Positions 8,298 through 16,041 of a stretch of 64,000 bases of DNA are shown in pieces (the first letter of the stretch is position 1; each line of letters opens with the position of its first letter). This stretch comes from Marinisporobacter balticus. Its GTDB lineage: Bacteria > Bacillota > Clostridia > Peptostreptococcales > Thermotaleaceae. The notes beneath the pieces are model-generated. The model was not told where the DNA came from and did not search any database. It saw only the letters and a program-made list of their open reading frames with translations. The stretch covers positions 186,001 through 250,000 of the forward strand of contig NZ_SLWV01000001.1 in assembly GCF_004345705.1 (NCBI RefSeq). The letters are read 5' to 3'. The position numbers were made by a program, and so were the translations under genes.

Positions 8298-8403
8298 GGC
8301 ATTTTTTTATGCCATATGATCTATTTCCCACAAATTCACTTGATTTTATTACCATATTATTCTAAAATCTATAGTATATATCAAATGAAAGAAGGGGTTC
8401 CCT

Positions 8404-9219
8404 ATGCATTTTGTACCAGGATCTATTTGTTTATCGCATGAAAATAATTCGGCATTTTGGTTTATTTTTCGTGATAATATGCTCTTAATAAAATTAAATA
8501 CTAGCACTGCTGCCATTCCACATATGAAGGATTTATCATTATTAAATCTTTCTCCGATAAGAAAACAATATCTTGGTAAAATAGATAATGATCCTTGTTA
8601 CTCTGTAGAATTACCGATAAATACATCAGCCCCTGCTGATATGGAATTTATAGACTTACGACAATTATACGGACTTATGCAAGAAGACTTTTTCTGGATT
8701 GCTGGTCGTGCTATTCAAATTATGAATTGGGATAAAACACATCAGTATTGTGGACAATGTGCAACGCCTACTCATACAAAAGCAAATGAATATGCTAAAG
8801 TTTGTCCTCAATGTGGACTTATTAACTATCCTCGTATATGCCCAGCTATCATTGTAGCAATAGTAAAAGACAATCAACTTCTTCTTGCCCAAGGTACACG
8901 CTTTACTTCACCTTTTTATAGTGTCCTTGCTGGATTTGTCGAACCAGGGGAAAACCTTGAAGCATGTGTGAAAAGAGAAGTTTTGGAAGAAGTAGGTATA
9001 AAAGTTAAGAATATATCCTACTTTGGTAGTCAACCATGGCCATTTCCTAATTCTCTCATGGTTGCGTTCACTGCTGAATACGACGGTGGTGAAATTGTCA
9101 TAGATGAAACGGAGATTAAGGATGCCGGCTGGTTTAAAGCAAGTATGCTTCCTCCAATACCAAGTTCCATCAGTATTTCAAGAAAATTGATTGATTGGTT
9201 TATTGAAAATTATAAATAA
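8404..9219 (+). CDS. nudC: NAD+ diphosphatase / NAD-cap hydrolase NudC
   Basis: NudC splits NADH or NAD into NMN(H) and AMP and removes NAD caps from RNA. The four zinc ligands are Cys116, Cys119, Cys134 and Cys137. The Nudix box runs from Gly177 to Ile199 with E183, R191-E192 and E195-E196 in place. The family-specific SQPWPFPNS follows at 209-217, which separates NudC from other Nudix enzymes. Length 271 is normal. AAGAAGGGG precedes the ATG. It stands alone on the plus strand between minus-strand core genes, as an inserted accessory gene. Confidence 0.96.
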   Translation: MHFVPGSICLSHENNSAFWFIFRDNMLLIKLNTSTAAIPHMKDLSLLNLSPIRKQYLGKIDNDPCYSVELPINTSAPADMEFIDLRQLYGLMQEDFFWIAGRAIQIMNWDKTHQYCGQCATPTHTKANEYAKVCPQCGLINYPRICPAIIVAIVKDNQLLLAQGTRFTSPFYSVLAGFVEPGENLEACVKREVLEEVGIKVKNISYFGSQPWPFPNSLMVAFTAEYDGGEIVIDETEIKDAGWFKASMLPPIPSSISISRKLIDWFIENYK

Positions 9220-9238
9220 CACTTTTAAAAATAATAAA

Positions 9239-9274
9239 GAGGAAAAGACAATAAATGCATTATCTCTTTTCCTC
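9239..9274. terminator. Hairpin between nudC and the convergent FlhB-like gene
   Basis: GAGGAAAAGA pairs with TCTTTTCCTC. It lies past nudC and overlaps the last codons of the convergent gene, so it may stop transcription from both sides. The flanking T tracts are modest. Confidence 0.6.
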
Positions 9275-9532
9275 TTTCGTATCTAATCGAATAATAAACG
9301 CCAGTATTTCAGCAACTACTTGATATAATTCAGGTGGTATTTCTTCTCCAATAGATAAATTATTCAGCTGATTTACGAGTTTTTCATCCTTATACGTTGG
9401 AATATCTAATTCTGAAGCAATTTCTTTAATCTTCTGTGCAATATAACCTTCACCTTTTGCAACAATCACTGGTGCTTTATCATGCTCTTTATCATATTTT
9501 ATGGCTGCTGCTGTTTGCTTCTTTTTATCCAT
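9260..9532 (-). CDS. FlhB C-terminal-domain-like protein (YlqH type)
   Basis: A 90-residue stand-alone version of the cytoplasmic domain of FlhB, the substrate-specificity switch of the flagellar export gate. The N-terminal AAAIKYDKEHDKAPVIVAKG aligns with the region after the FlhB NPTH cleavage site, but NPTH itself is missing. The region PPELYQVVAEILAFI is typical of the FlhB/YscU C-terminus. Bacillus subtilis has the same arrangement (ylqG-ylqH after rnhB). It starts 4 bases after the stop of the upstream FliK-like gene. A flagellar role is inferred from homology only. Confidence 0.88.
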   Translation of the reverse strand: MDKKKQTAAAIKYDKEHDKAPVIVAKGEGYIAQKIKEIASELDIPTYKDEKLVNQLNNLSIGEEIPPELYQVVAEILAFIIRLDTKEEKR

Positions 9533-9536
9533 ACGC

Positions 9537-10994
9537 TTACACCTTCACATCAATACAATTTATTTTTTTAGAATTCTGATCATTGTCTATACCCAGAATA
9601 TTTCCCTCTATATTTGAAACTGCATAGTTGGTATTGACTTGAGTAAAGCCTAAAAACATCAAAGCATCCTTTAACTGGTTTTCAAACTTTAATAGGATTT
9701 GTTTCACTTCATCTGCAATCACTTTAAAATTGCATGTAATGTTTTTATCTTTAATATCAATTAATACCTGTACCTTATCCATTGTTTTCGTATCTAATGC
9801 AACAAGGATCTTCACATCTTTTGGATTAATCTTTTTCCCATTTTTATCGTCTTTTGAAATAAAACATTCTAAATTTTTATGTTCATTATCCAAAAATATA
9901 GGTATTTGTAAGTAATTTTGAAACTGATTCATCTTGTTTATAAAATCCAAACTATTTTTTAAGTTTGTTATATTATTTAAAATTTCTTCCCCATTCTTTG
10001 GGTTTAAGCTTCCAATACCTTGTTTCACAAGCTCTAATTTGATATATATTTCTTTCATTATTTCCTGTGGTTCAAACTTTTTTTCAAGAATCATATGCTT
10101 TATTTTTAAGAATAACCCATCTATATTTTTCCCAAAATTTGATGTTTCCTCATTTTTGTAAAGTAACTCTACCAAATTATCTATTTTACTCCCAACGGTA
10201 TCATCCTTTAATATTAAGTTATTTATATTTGTAATATTAGAAATATTTACACTTAAATTATTTTTTAATAGAAAAATAATTTTTTCAAAATTAACATTAT
10301 GAATATTTACATTTTTTAAATTTGTATTTTCTCTTGTTGTCCCTTCCTGTGTAAGATTACTACCATTTTTTTTTATTTCTGTATGCATCAATTCTTTATT
10401 AGACGAACTTCTTTCATTTTGAAACAAAACATTTGATTGTTTTTCCTTAAAAACATCCCCATCTTTTAGCAAATTTTTTAATACCAGACGGATATTTTCA
10501 TTTAATATTTTTTCATTCATATTGATTGTTTTATCCTGCAGTAAGCTCTCCATCTTTTCAAAATCTGATTTAATTTGAATCATCTTTAACAGATTTTCCT
10601 TACTTGCAGGAATTTCATTGGCAAGCAATTGCTTCACTAATGTGATTTCTTCTTTTCCTGATTTTATATCTAATGTTTTTAATAGATTAATTATTTTTTT
10701 TTCTACTGGAGCTGTTGTTTCTTCTTTGTCTGGATTTTCTATAATTGGTTGAATCGTTATTTGTTTTTCATTCATTTCTTTTACTTTAAATTTCAGCACT
10801 GCATTTTCTTGATAATCTAGCGCAATGGTTGTTTTCGCTTCTACTATCTTTCCATTTGCCATTTCCAAAAACAATACATCATTGATTATTTTTTGAATCT
10901 TCGCATGCATAATCTGCCCAGTTTTAAATCCTATTAAACCTTGCTCATTATTTCCTTGAACTTGTAGATTATAATTTGATTGACTGATCCTCAT
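9537..10994 (-). CDS. FliK/YlqG-like protein, function uncertain
   Basis: A 485-residue, asparagine- and lysine-rich protein. The first 90 residues form a compact segment (TGQIMHAKIQKI...VLKFKVKE). The middle is low-complexity and helical. The last 120 residues (from about VQVLIDIKDKNITCNFKV) resemble the C-terminal domain of flagellar hook-length control proteins. It overlaps the 3' end of rnhB by 26 bases and precedes the FlhB-like gene, the same order as ylqG-ylqH in Bacillus. In FliK proteins this C-terminal domain contacts FlhB, which agrees with the pairing. The exact role is unknown. Confidence 0.75.
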   Translation of the reverse strand: MRISQSNYNLQVQGNNEQGLIGFKTGQIMHAKIQKIINDVLFLEMANGKIVEAKTTIALDYQENAVLKFKVKEMNEKQITIQPIIENPDKEETTAPVEKKIINLLKTLDIKSGKEEITLVKQLLANEIPASKENLLKMIQIKSDFEKMESLLQDKTINMNEKILNENIRLVLKNLLKDGDVFKEKQSNVLFQNERSSSNKELMHTEIKKNGSNLTQEGTTRENTNLKNVNIHNVNFEKIIFLLKNNLSVNISNITNINNLILKDDTVGSKIDNLVELLYKNEETSNFGKNIDGLFLKIKHMILEKKFEPQEIMKEIYIKLELVKQGIGSLNPKNGEEILNNITNLKNSLDFINKMNQFQNYLQIPIFLDNEHKNLECFISKDDKNGKKINPKDVKILVALDTKTMDKVQVLIDIKDKNITCNFKVIADEVKQILLKFENQLKDALMFLGFTQVNTNYAVSNIEGNILGIDNDQNSKKINCIDVKV

Positions 10995-11778
10995 TTTTTA
11001 TATCACCCATTATATTTTTTAAAAAAGACTTCCTATGTATTGGGGAGAGTCCATAGTTCTTAATATGCTCATAATGGTCTTTTGTTCCATATCCTTTATG
11101 TTTGATAAAACCATATTGTGGATATATTTCATGGAATTGATCCATTATTTTATCCCTCGTTACCTTAGCTACAATAGATGCTGCAGCAATAGATATACTT
11201 TTACTATCTCCCTGAACAATAGCAGTCTGCTTTATATCTATATCGGTTAATTTCACTGCATCAATTAATAAATATTGAGGGAATATAGAAAGTTTCTCAA
11301 CAGCTTCCTTCATGGCTAGCTTTGTTGCATTTAATATATTTATCCTATCAATTGTGCTATGGTCAATTATTCCTACCCCTATACTTAAGGATTTATCTGT
11401 TATAATTTTAAACAATTCTTCTCTCTTCTTTATAGAAATTTTCTTTGAATCATTAATTCCTTCTATAAATATATTTTGCGGTAAAATCACCACTGCTGCT
11501 ACCACTGGCCCTGCAAGTGGACCCCTTCCCGCCTCATCTATACCCGCAATCATTTTGTATCCTGCACGAATTAAATCATTTTCGTAGGTCCATAATTTTT
11601 GCACTCTTTTTTTCTCATTTAAAATTTTTCCATATCTTTTTTCTAGTTTATTTCCTATTTTTTTGACAGATTCTCTTCTGTCGCCTACTAGCAAAGACAT
11701 ATATTTAAGCGCCTCTTCTATATCCATCCCACTGATCAATGTATTTATTTCTTTTACTTTCATCGTTTCGAATGTCAT
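10969..11778 (-). CDS. rnhB: Ribonuclease HII
   Basis: RNase HII removes ribonucleotides from DNA and RNA of RNA-DNA hybrids. The catalytic motif GIDEAGRGPLAGPVV is clear, and later acidic residues occur in LLIDAVKL and KVTRDKIM. An N-terminal extension of about 70 residues precedes the core, as in Bacillus RnhB. I chose the ATG at 11778 because GGAAAGGG lies just upstream; an alternative ATG six codons earlier lacks a ribosome site. It follows rbgA, as usual. Confidence 0.96.
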   Translation of the reverse strand: MTFETMKVKEINTLISGMDIEEALKYMSLLVGDRRESVKKIGNKLEKRYGKILNEKKRVQKLWTYENDLIRAGYKMIAGIDEAGRGPLAGPVVAAVVILPQNIFIEGINDSKKISIKKREELFKIITDKSLSIGVGIIDHSTIDRINILNATKLAMKEAVEKLSIFPQYLLIDAVKLTDIDIKQTAIVQGDSKSISIAAASIVAKVTRDKIMDQFHEIYPQYGFIKHKGYGTKDHYEHIKNYGLSPIHRKSFLKNIMGDIKNEDQSIKL

Positions 11779-11831
11779 ATTGTTTTCCCTTTCCATTGAA
11801 TTTTTTTATTTTATCATAAAAAATAAAAGCA

Positions 11832-12713
11832 CTACTCATCCATAGCGCTCTCCAAATCATCCGGTGTTTCTAATGTGATTTTTCCTATTTTCACACTCCT
11901 AAATTCATCCATTACTACGTTTGCAATTCTTGTATAGTCAATTCTTCCACCTGAAATGATACAGCCTCTATTTTTTGCCATATTCTCCATATTCACAAGT
12001 CCATCTTCTTCGATCATTTTGAGTTTATATCTTTCTTTCATATATTCAGGGTACTTATCACAAAGATACTCAATAAGCCGTAGTGCTATGGTCTCTATAT
12101 CTAATATTTCATCTTTTATAGAACCTGTAAAAGCTAATTTTAATCCCACATTTTGATCTTCAAATTTAGGCCATAAAATTCCTGGTGTATCTAATAACTC
12201 AATATTTCCTTTTAATCTTACCCATTGTTTTCCTCTTGTAACACCTGGTTTGTCCCCTGTCTTTGCACTTTTCTTTCCTGTAAGTTTATTAATGATAGAG
12301 GATTTTCCCACATTTGGTATGCCTACAATCATTGCTCTAACAGGTCTTTTACGCATTCCCTTTTCTATTCGTGCTTCCATTTTTATTTTTACGGTTTCTT
12401 CCAGTTCTGCCGTGAGCTTATCTAATCCTGCACCGTTCATTGCATTTACTGCAATTGCATTTATACCAGATTTTTTAAAGTAATGAATCCATTCATTTGT
12501 TGTTTTAGGATTTGCCAAATCACTTTTATTTAAAACAATCACTTTTGGTTTTCCTATAATAATTTCATCAATTTGAGGATTCCTACTGCTAATAGGCACA
12601 CGCGCATCTAATAATTCTACTACAACATCTACTAATTTCAAATTAGTCTGTATCAATTCTTTTGTTTTTTTCATATGCCCTGGATACCAATTAATCTTTT
12701 GCACATTGATCAC
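11832..12713 (-). CDS. rbgA: Ribosome biogenesis GTPase RbgA (YlqF)
   Basis: RbgA is a circularly permuted GTPase needed for late 50S assembly. The motif order is permuted: G4 (LNKSDL), then G1 (GIPNVGKSS), then G3 (DTPG). The N-terminal NWYPGHMKKTKELI is the family signature, and a C-terminal ANTAR-like helical domain follows. The start is uncertain: GTG at 12713, or a GTG three codons later with GGTGAT at a better distance. It lies 9 bases after lepB, in the conserved rplS-lepB-rbgA-rnhB block. Confidence 0.95.
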   Translation of the reverse strand: MINVQKINWYPGHMKKTKELIQTNLKLVDVVVELLDARVPISSRNPQIDEIIIGKPKVIVLNKSDLANPKTTNEWIHYFKKSGINAIAVNAMNGAGLDKLTAELEETVKIKMEARIEKGMRKRPVRAMIVGIPNVGKSSIINKLTGKKSAKTGDKPGVTRGKQWVRLKGNIELLDTPGILWPKFEDQNVGLKLAFTGSIKDEILDIETIALRLIEYLCDKYPEYMKERYKLKMIEEDGLVNMENMAKNRGCIISGGRIDYTRIANVVMDEFRSVKIGKITLETPDDLESAMDE

Positions 12714-12721
12714 CGCACATT

Positions 12722-13240
12722 CTATTTAATTTTTCTAAAATTCTTTATAGGCCAAATCACAAAACATCCTTTTCCTCTTATCAGATCATAACGGATAAAA
12801 CCAATATCTTTAAATCTGCTATCTTTACTATTATTTCTATTATCTCCAAGAACAAAAAAAGTATTTTGTGGAACGGCTCTTTTATGGAAATCATCTACTG
12901 ACTTTTTAAAAATATAGGATTCTCTAAGCACCTTATTATTTACAAATATTTTCTCATCAGCCATTTGAATTGTATCCCCATCCGTTGCAATAACTCTTTT
13001 TATCATTTTTTTGTTTTGATCATTAGGATGCTTAAATACTAAAACATCGCCCTTTTTAGGTTTGCTTATTCTATATGTAAATTTGTTTATAATGAACCTT
13101 TCACCATCCATAAGCGTTGGCCACATGGAATTCCCTTCAACTTGTATGCATTCAACAACAAATAATCTAACGGTTATTAAAAAAAATATTACAATAATCA
13201 TCACTTTTTGCTTCTTATTTTTTATATGATTCTTTTTCAT
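12722..13240 (-). CDS. lepB: Signal peptidase I
   Basis: A membrane serine protease that removes signal peptides from exported proteins. One N-terminal transmembrane segment (about residues 13-30) is followed by the catalytic Ser38 (GNSMWPTL) and Lys81 (KKMIKRVIA), with the box GDNRNNSKDSR near the end. I use the ATG at 13240 with GGTGA upstream, which gives 172 residues. The frame is open to 13345, but that extension overlaps rplS and the hairpin behind it and adds no family sequence. Confidence 0.95.
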   Translation of the reverse strand: MKKNHIKNKKQKVMIIVIFFLITVRLFVVECIQVEGNSMWPTLMDGERFIINKFTYRISKPKKGDVLVFKHPNDQNKKMIKRVIATDGDTIQMADEKIFVNNKVLRESYIFKKSVDDFHKRAVPQNTFFVLGDNRNNSKDSRFKDIGFIRYDLIRGKGCFVIWPIKNFRKIK

Positions 13241-13271
13241 ATCTTTTTCACCGCTTATTAAGAATATTAAC

Positions 13272-13295
13272 AAAGGGACTGAATTCAGTCCCTTT
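13272..13295 (-). terminator. Hairpin between rplS and lepB
   Basis: The palindrome AAAGGGACTGAATTCAGTCCC...TTT directly follows the rplS stop. It is set in a longer AATATTAAC/GTTAATATT repeat. The T tract is imperfect, so it may be a partial terminator or attenuator that lowers lepB expression relative to rplS. Confidence 0.55.
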
Positions 13296-13298
13296 TTG

Positions 13299-13643
13299 TT
13301 AATATCTTTTTTCTTTAATTTTTGCTGCTTTACCTCTAAGTTCACGAATGTAGTTAAGTTTTGCTCTTCTAACTTTTCCTCTTCTAACTACTTCGATTTT
13401 TTCAATTTTTGGTGAATGCAGTGGCAAAGTTCTCTCTACACCAACACCAGAAGCAATTCTTCTTACAGTAAAAGTTTCTCCTGCTCCACCATTTTGTCTC
13501 TTTAAGATAAAACCTTCAAAAATCTGAATTCTTTCTCTAGTTCCCTCTTTAATCTTTAAGTATACTTTAACTGTATCACCAACATTAAACGCAGGAATAT
13601 CTGATTTAAGTTGTTCTTGCTCAATCGCTTTAATAATATCCAT
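13299..13643 (-). CDS. rplS: 50S ribosomal protein L19
   Basis: L19 sits at the 30S-50S interface. Length 114 and the sequence (GDTVKVYLKIKEGTRERIQ, RRIASGVGVERTLPLHSP, RGKVRRAKLNYIRELRGKAA) are typical. GGAGGGG precedes the ATG. The usual upstream partners rpsP-rimM-trmD are missing; instead rplS has its own consensus promoter and a leader of about 70 bases, and rng lies upstream. This looks like a synteny breakpoint. Confidence 0.98.
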   Translation of the reverse strand: MDIIKAIEQEQLKSDIPAFNVGDTVKVYLKIKEGTRERIQIFEGFILKRQNGGAGETFTVRRIASGVGVERTLPLHSPKIEKIEVVRRGKVRRAKLNYIRELRGKAAKIKEKRY

Positions 13644-13649
13644 GGTTGT

Positions 13650-13712
13650 CCCCTCCTTCCTTCCTAGACGTTCATATTATACTATCTTATAATAGAGGAT
13701 CGCCCGTACTGC
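13650..13712 (-). promoter_or_regulatory. 5' leader of rplS, possible L19 autoregulatory leader
   Basis: The transcript between promoter and rplS contains several short inverted segments (for example CTATTATAAGATAG). Ribosomal-protein L19 leaders are known from Firmicutes. I call this by position only; I could not fold it against the family model. Confidence 0.3.
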
Positions 13713-13720
13713 CAGATATG

Positions 13721-13749
13721 ATTATAACACAACAGAAACTAAAATACAA
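13721..13749 (-). promoter_or_regulatory. Sigma-A promoter of rplS
   Basis: On the minus strand TTGTAT, a 17-base spacer and TATAAT. The -10 box is perfect. It starts the rplS-lepB-rbgA-rnhB unit in place of the usual read-through from trmD. Confidence 0.7.
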
Positions 13750-13807
13750 TAACAATTCATTATATTTATATAATGTATCTATTTTTCGAATCTATATTTG
13801 TTTTTTA

Positions 13808-15295
13808 TCATTTATATCCTTTTAGCATTTCACTAATTTTATCTACTTTACCCATTGCTTTTACACTAAACGCACTAGTATGTATCTTCTCTACACCTTT
13901 TATAAATATTTTCAACTCTGCGCTTTCCTCTAATTTTTCTACAAATCGATTTCCATCTGTCTTTAGAATCTCGACTACACAAGGAGCTACTTCTATTAAT
14001 ATTGCTTCAGAAGTTGTGTGCAGCGCAATCCTTTTCACCTCTTTTTCTATATTTTGAATAACCGTATACTCAGAAAGTACACTACCAGTGCCTTCACAAT
14101 AAGGACATTTTTTTTGCATGATAGACCCGATTCTCCCTCTGATCTTTTTTCTAGTCATTTCAAGGAGTCCTAGTTGGGTTATTCCCAATACATTGGTTTT
14201 TGTTCTGTCTTTTTCTAGTGCTTTTTCTAATACATTTAAAACTTCTTTTTTTCCACCCTGCTTATTCATATCTATAAAGTCTACGATAATAATACCACCA
14301 ATATCACGAAGCCTTAATTGTTTCGCTATTTCTTCTGCTGCCTCTTTGTTGATTCGTAAAACCGTATCTTCTAAATCAATACTCCCAACATATTTACCTG
14401 TGTTTACATCAACTACTGTTAAAGCCTCTGTTTGGTCGATTACGAGATAGCCACCACTTTTTAGCCAAACTTTTCTTGCAATGGCATGATTGATCATACT
14501 CTCTATATTAAAATACTCAAAAATATTCATGTCCACTTCAAAATGTTCTACTCGCTTTTTTAAGTGAGGAGCTACAAGTTCCACTAAATCAAGGATACTT
14601 TTATATTTTTCTTTGTCATTGATCATCAATTTGTCAATACTACTTGTAAACATATCTCTTATTGTTCTATGCAGCAAATCTAAATCTTGATAGATAAGCT
14701 TTGGTGCAAATCCCAGTTTTTTTTCTTTCTCAATTTTCTGCCATAATTTAAGTAAAAAATTTAAATCCTCTTTCACTTCTTTTTCTTCCTTACCTTCTCC
14801 AGCAGTTCTCACAATAATTCCCATATTACTTGGTTTTACAGCTTCTATGATCTCTCTTAATCTCTCTCTTTCATGCTCATTGCTAATTCTTCTAGAGATT
14901 CCCACATAATCTACATAAGGCATTAAAACTAAATACCTTCCTGGAAGGGTTAAGTGCGTTGTGACTCTCGCACCTTTACTTCCGATAGCTTCTTTAATTA
15001 TTTGAACAATAATTTCTTGTCCACTTTTAACAACATCTCTTATAGATAGGCCTCTATCCGCTTCCATTTCTGGTGGGATTGCATCTTTTACAAACAAAAA
15101 TGCATTTTTGTCGAGTCCTACATCTACAAAAGCTGCTTGCATCCCAGGTAACACATTTGCAATACGTCCTTTATATATATTTCCTACTGTTCTTCTATTT
15201 GTTTCTCTTTCTATATAAAGTTCTACTAACTCCTTATCTTCTAGTACTGCAACACGCGTCTGGTTTAAACTGGAATCGACTATAATTTTTTTCAT
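13808..15295 (-). CDS. rng: Ribonuclease G/E family endoribonuclease
   Basis: A single-strand-specific endoribonuclease for rRNA and mRNA processing. An S1-like RNA-binding domain lies in the N-terminus (VGNIYKGRIANVLPGMQAAFVDVG). The catalytic DNase-I-like region has VVDVNTGKYVG and VDFIDM. The zinc-link motif CPYCEGTG follows at about residue 400. Length 495 is that of RNase G. AGGGGGA precedes the ATG. It follows the two radical-SAM-linked genes; in many clostridia rplU-rpmA come next, but here rplS does. Confidence 0.95.
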   Translation of the reverse strand: MKKIIVDSSLNQTRVAVLEDKELVELYIERETNRRTVGNIYKGRIANVLPGMQAAFVDVGLDKNAFLFVKDAIPPEMEADRGLSIRDVVKSGQEIIVQIIKEAIGSKGARVTTHLTLPGRYLVLMPYVDYVGISRRISNEHERERLREIIEAVKPSNMGIIVRTAGEGKEEKEVKEDLNFLLKLWQKIEKEKKLGFAPKLIYQDLDLLHRTIRDMFTSSIDKLMINDKEKYKSILDLVELVAPHLKKRVEHFEVDMNIFEYFNIESMINHAIARKVWLKSGGYLVIDQTEALTVVDVNTGKYVGSIDLEDTVLRINKEAAEEIAKQLRLRDIGGIIIVDFIDMNKQGGKKEVLNVLEKALEKDRTKTNVLGITQLGLLEMTRKKIRGRIGSIMQKKCPYCEGTGSVLSEYTVIQNIEKEVKRIALHTTSEAILIEVAPCVVEILKTDGNRFVEKLEESAELKIFIKGVEKIHTSAFSVKAMGKVDKISEMLKGYK

Positions 15296-15324
15296 TCCAA
15301 CAATCCCCCTAAAACCCTAATAAG

Positions 15325-16041
15325 TTATACATTTATTTCTAATGGTGTAACAAGTTTCCCATTGTTTACGCCATACAAGTCTAATCTATGAATCCTAATT
15401 TTTTCTAATACTATAGGTGTTTTTTTTAACTCTGCAAGTTTTTCTATAACTACTTCAGGTTTCAAATTCCCCTTACTTCCTGTGGCTAGCGTCATTTTAA
15501 AAATACACGACCCATCTTCTTTATTTATAATTTCTATGTTCTTTATGAAAGGTCTTATATTTACTTCTTTTATCTGTTCAATATTTTTCTTTTTTATCGT
15601 TTTATGTAATATGATTTCTTCATTCGCCATAAAATCTGCTACTTGTTTTTTCAGTTCTTCTTCACTATGTTCTTCTATTAAACAACATCTTACCGTGTAA
15701 GTTGAATATTCAGCGATAGCCATTAATGCTTTACTTTTTACATCTACATATTTGCATTGAATTATTTTCAACCCCTTTGGAAGTTGATCATTGATGCTAC
15801 TTTTAAATACATCTAAATCTATTTCTTCCTCAACCTCTATATCCATATATTCTCCATCACTTGATATCCCTAAAGCTAATGCAGTAGAAAAAGCCATCTT
15901 AGGATGTGGATTAAATCCATGTGAAAACACTAAAGGAATATTTCCCCTTCTAAGGACACGCTCCATGGTTCTCATTAAATCAAGATGAGAAATAAATACC
16001 ATCCAATCTTTTTTACTAAATCGTATTCTCATTTTATTCAT
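15325..16041 (-). CDS. TIGR03936/DUF2344 radical-SAM-linked protein
   Basis: A conserved partner of the adjacent radical-SAM gene; the substrate of the pair is unknown. The opening MRIRFSKKDWMVFISHLDLMR and the HGFNPHPKMAFSTALALG segment are family signatures. The start is taken at the ATG at 16041, with GGGTGGTG upstream; it overlaps the end of the radical-SAM gene by 8 bases, so the two are translationally coupled. In some bacteria the two are fused into one protein. Confidence 0.9.
   Translation of the reverse strand: MNKMRIRFSKKDWMVFISHLDLMRTMERVLRRGNIPLVFSHGFNPHPKMAFSTALALGISSDGEYMDIEVEEEIDLDVFKSSINDQLPKGLKIIQCKYVDVKSKALMAIAEYSTYTVRCCLIEEHSEEELKKQVADFMANEEIILHKTIKKKNIEQIKEVNIRPFIKNIEIINKEDGSCIFKMTLATGSKGNLKPEVVIEKLAELKKTPIVLEKIRIHRLDLYGVNNGKLVTPLEINV

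Noticed and set aside
13241..13345. Upstream extension of lepB
   Set aside because: It would run over the rplS stop and the hairpin behind it; the ATG at 13240 has its own ribosome site and gives a normal signal peptidase.
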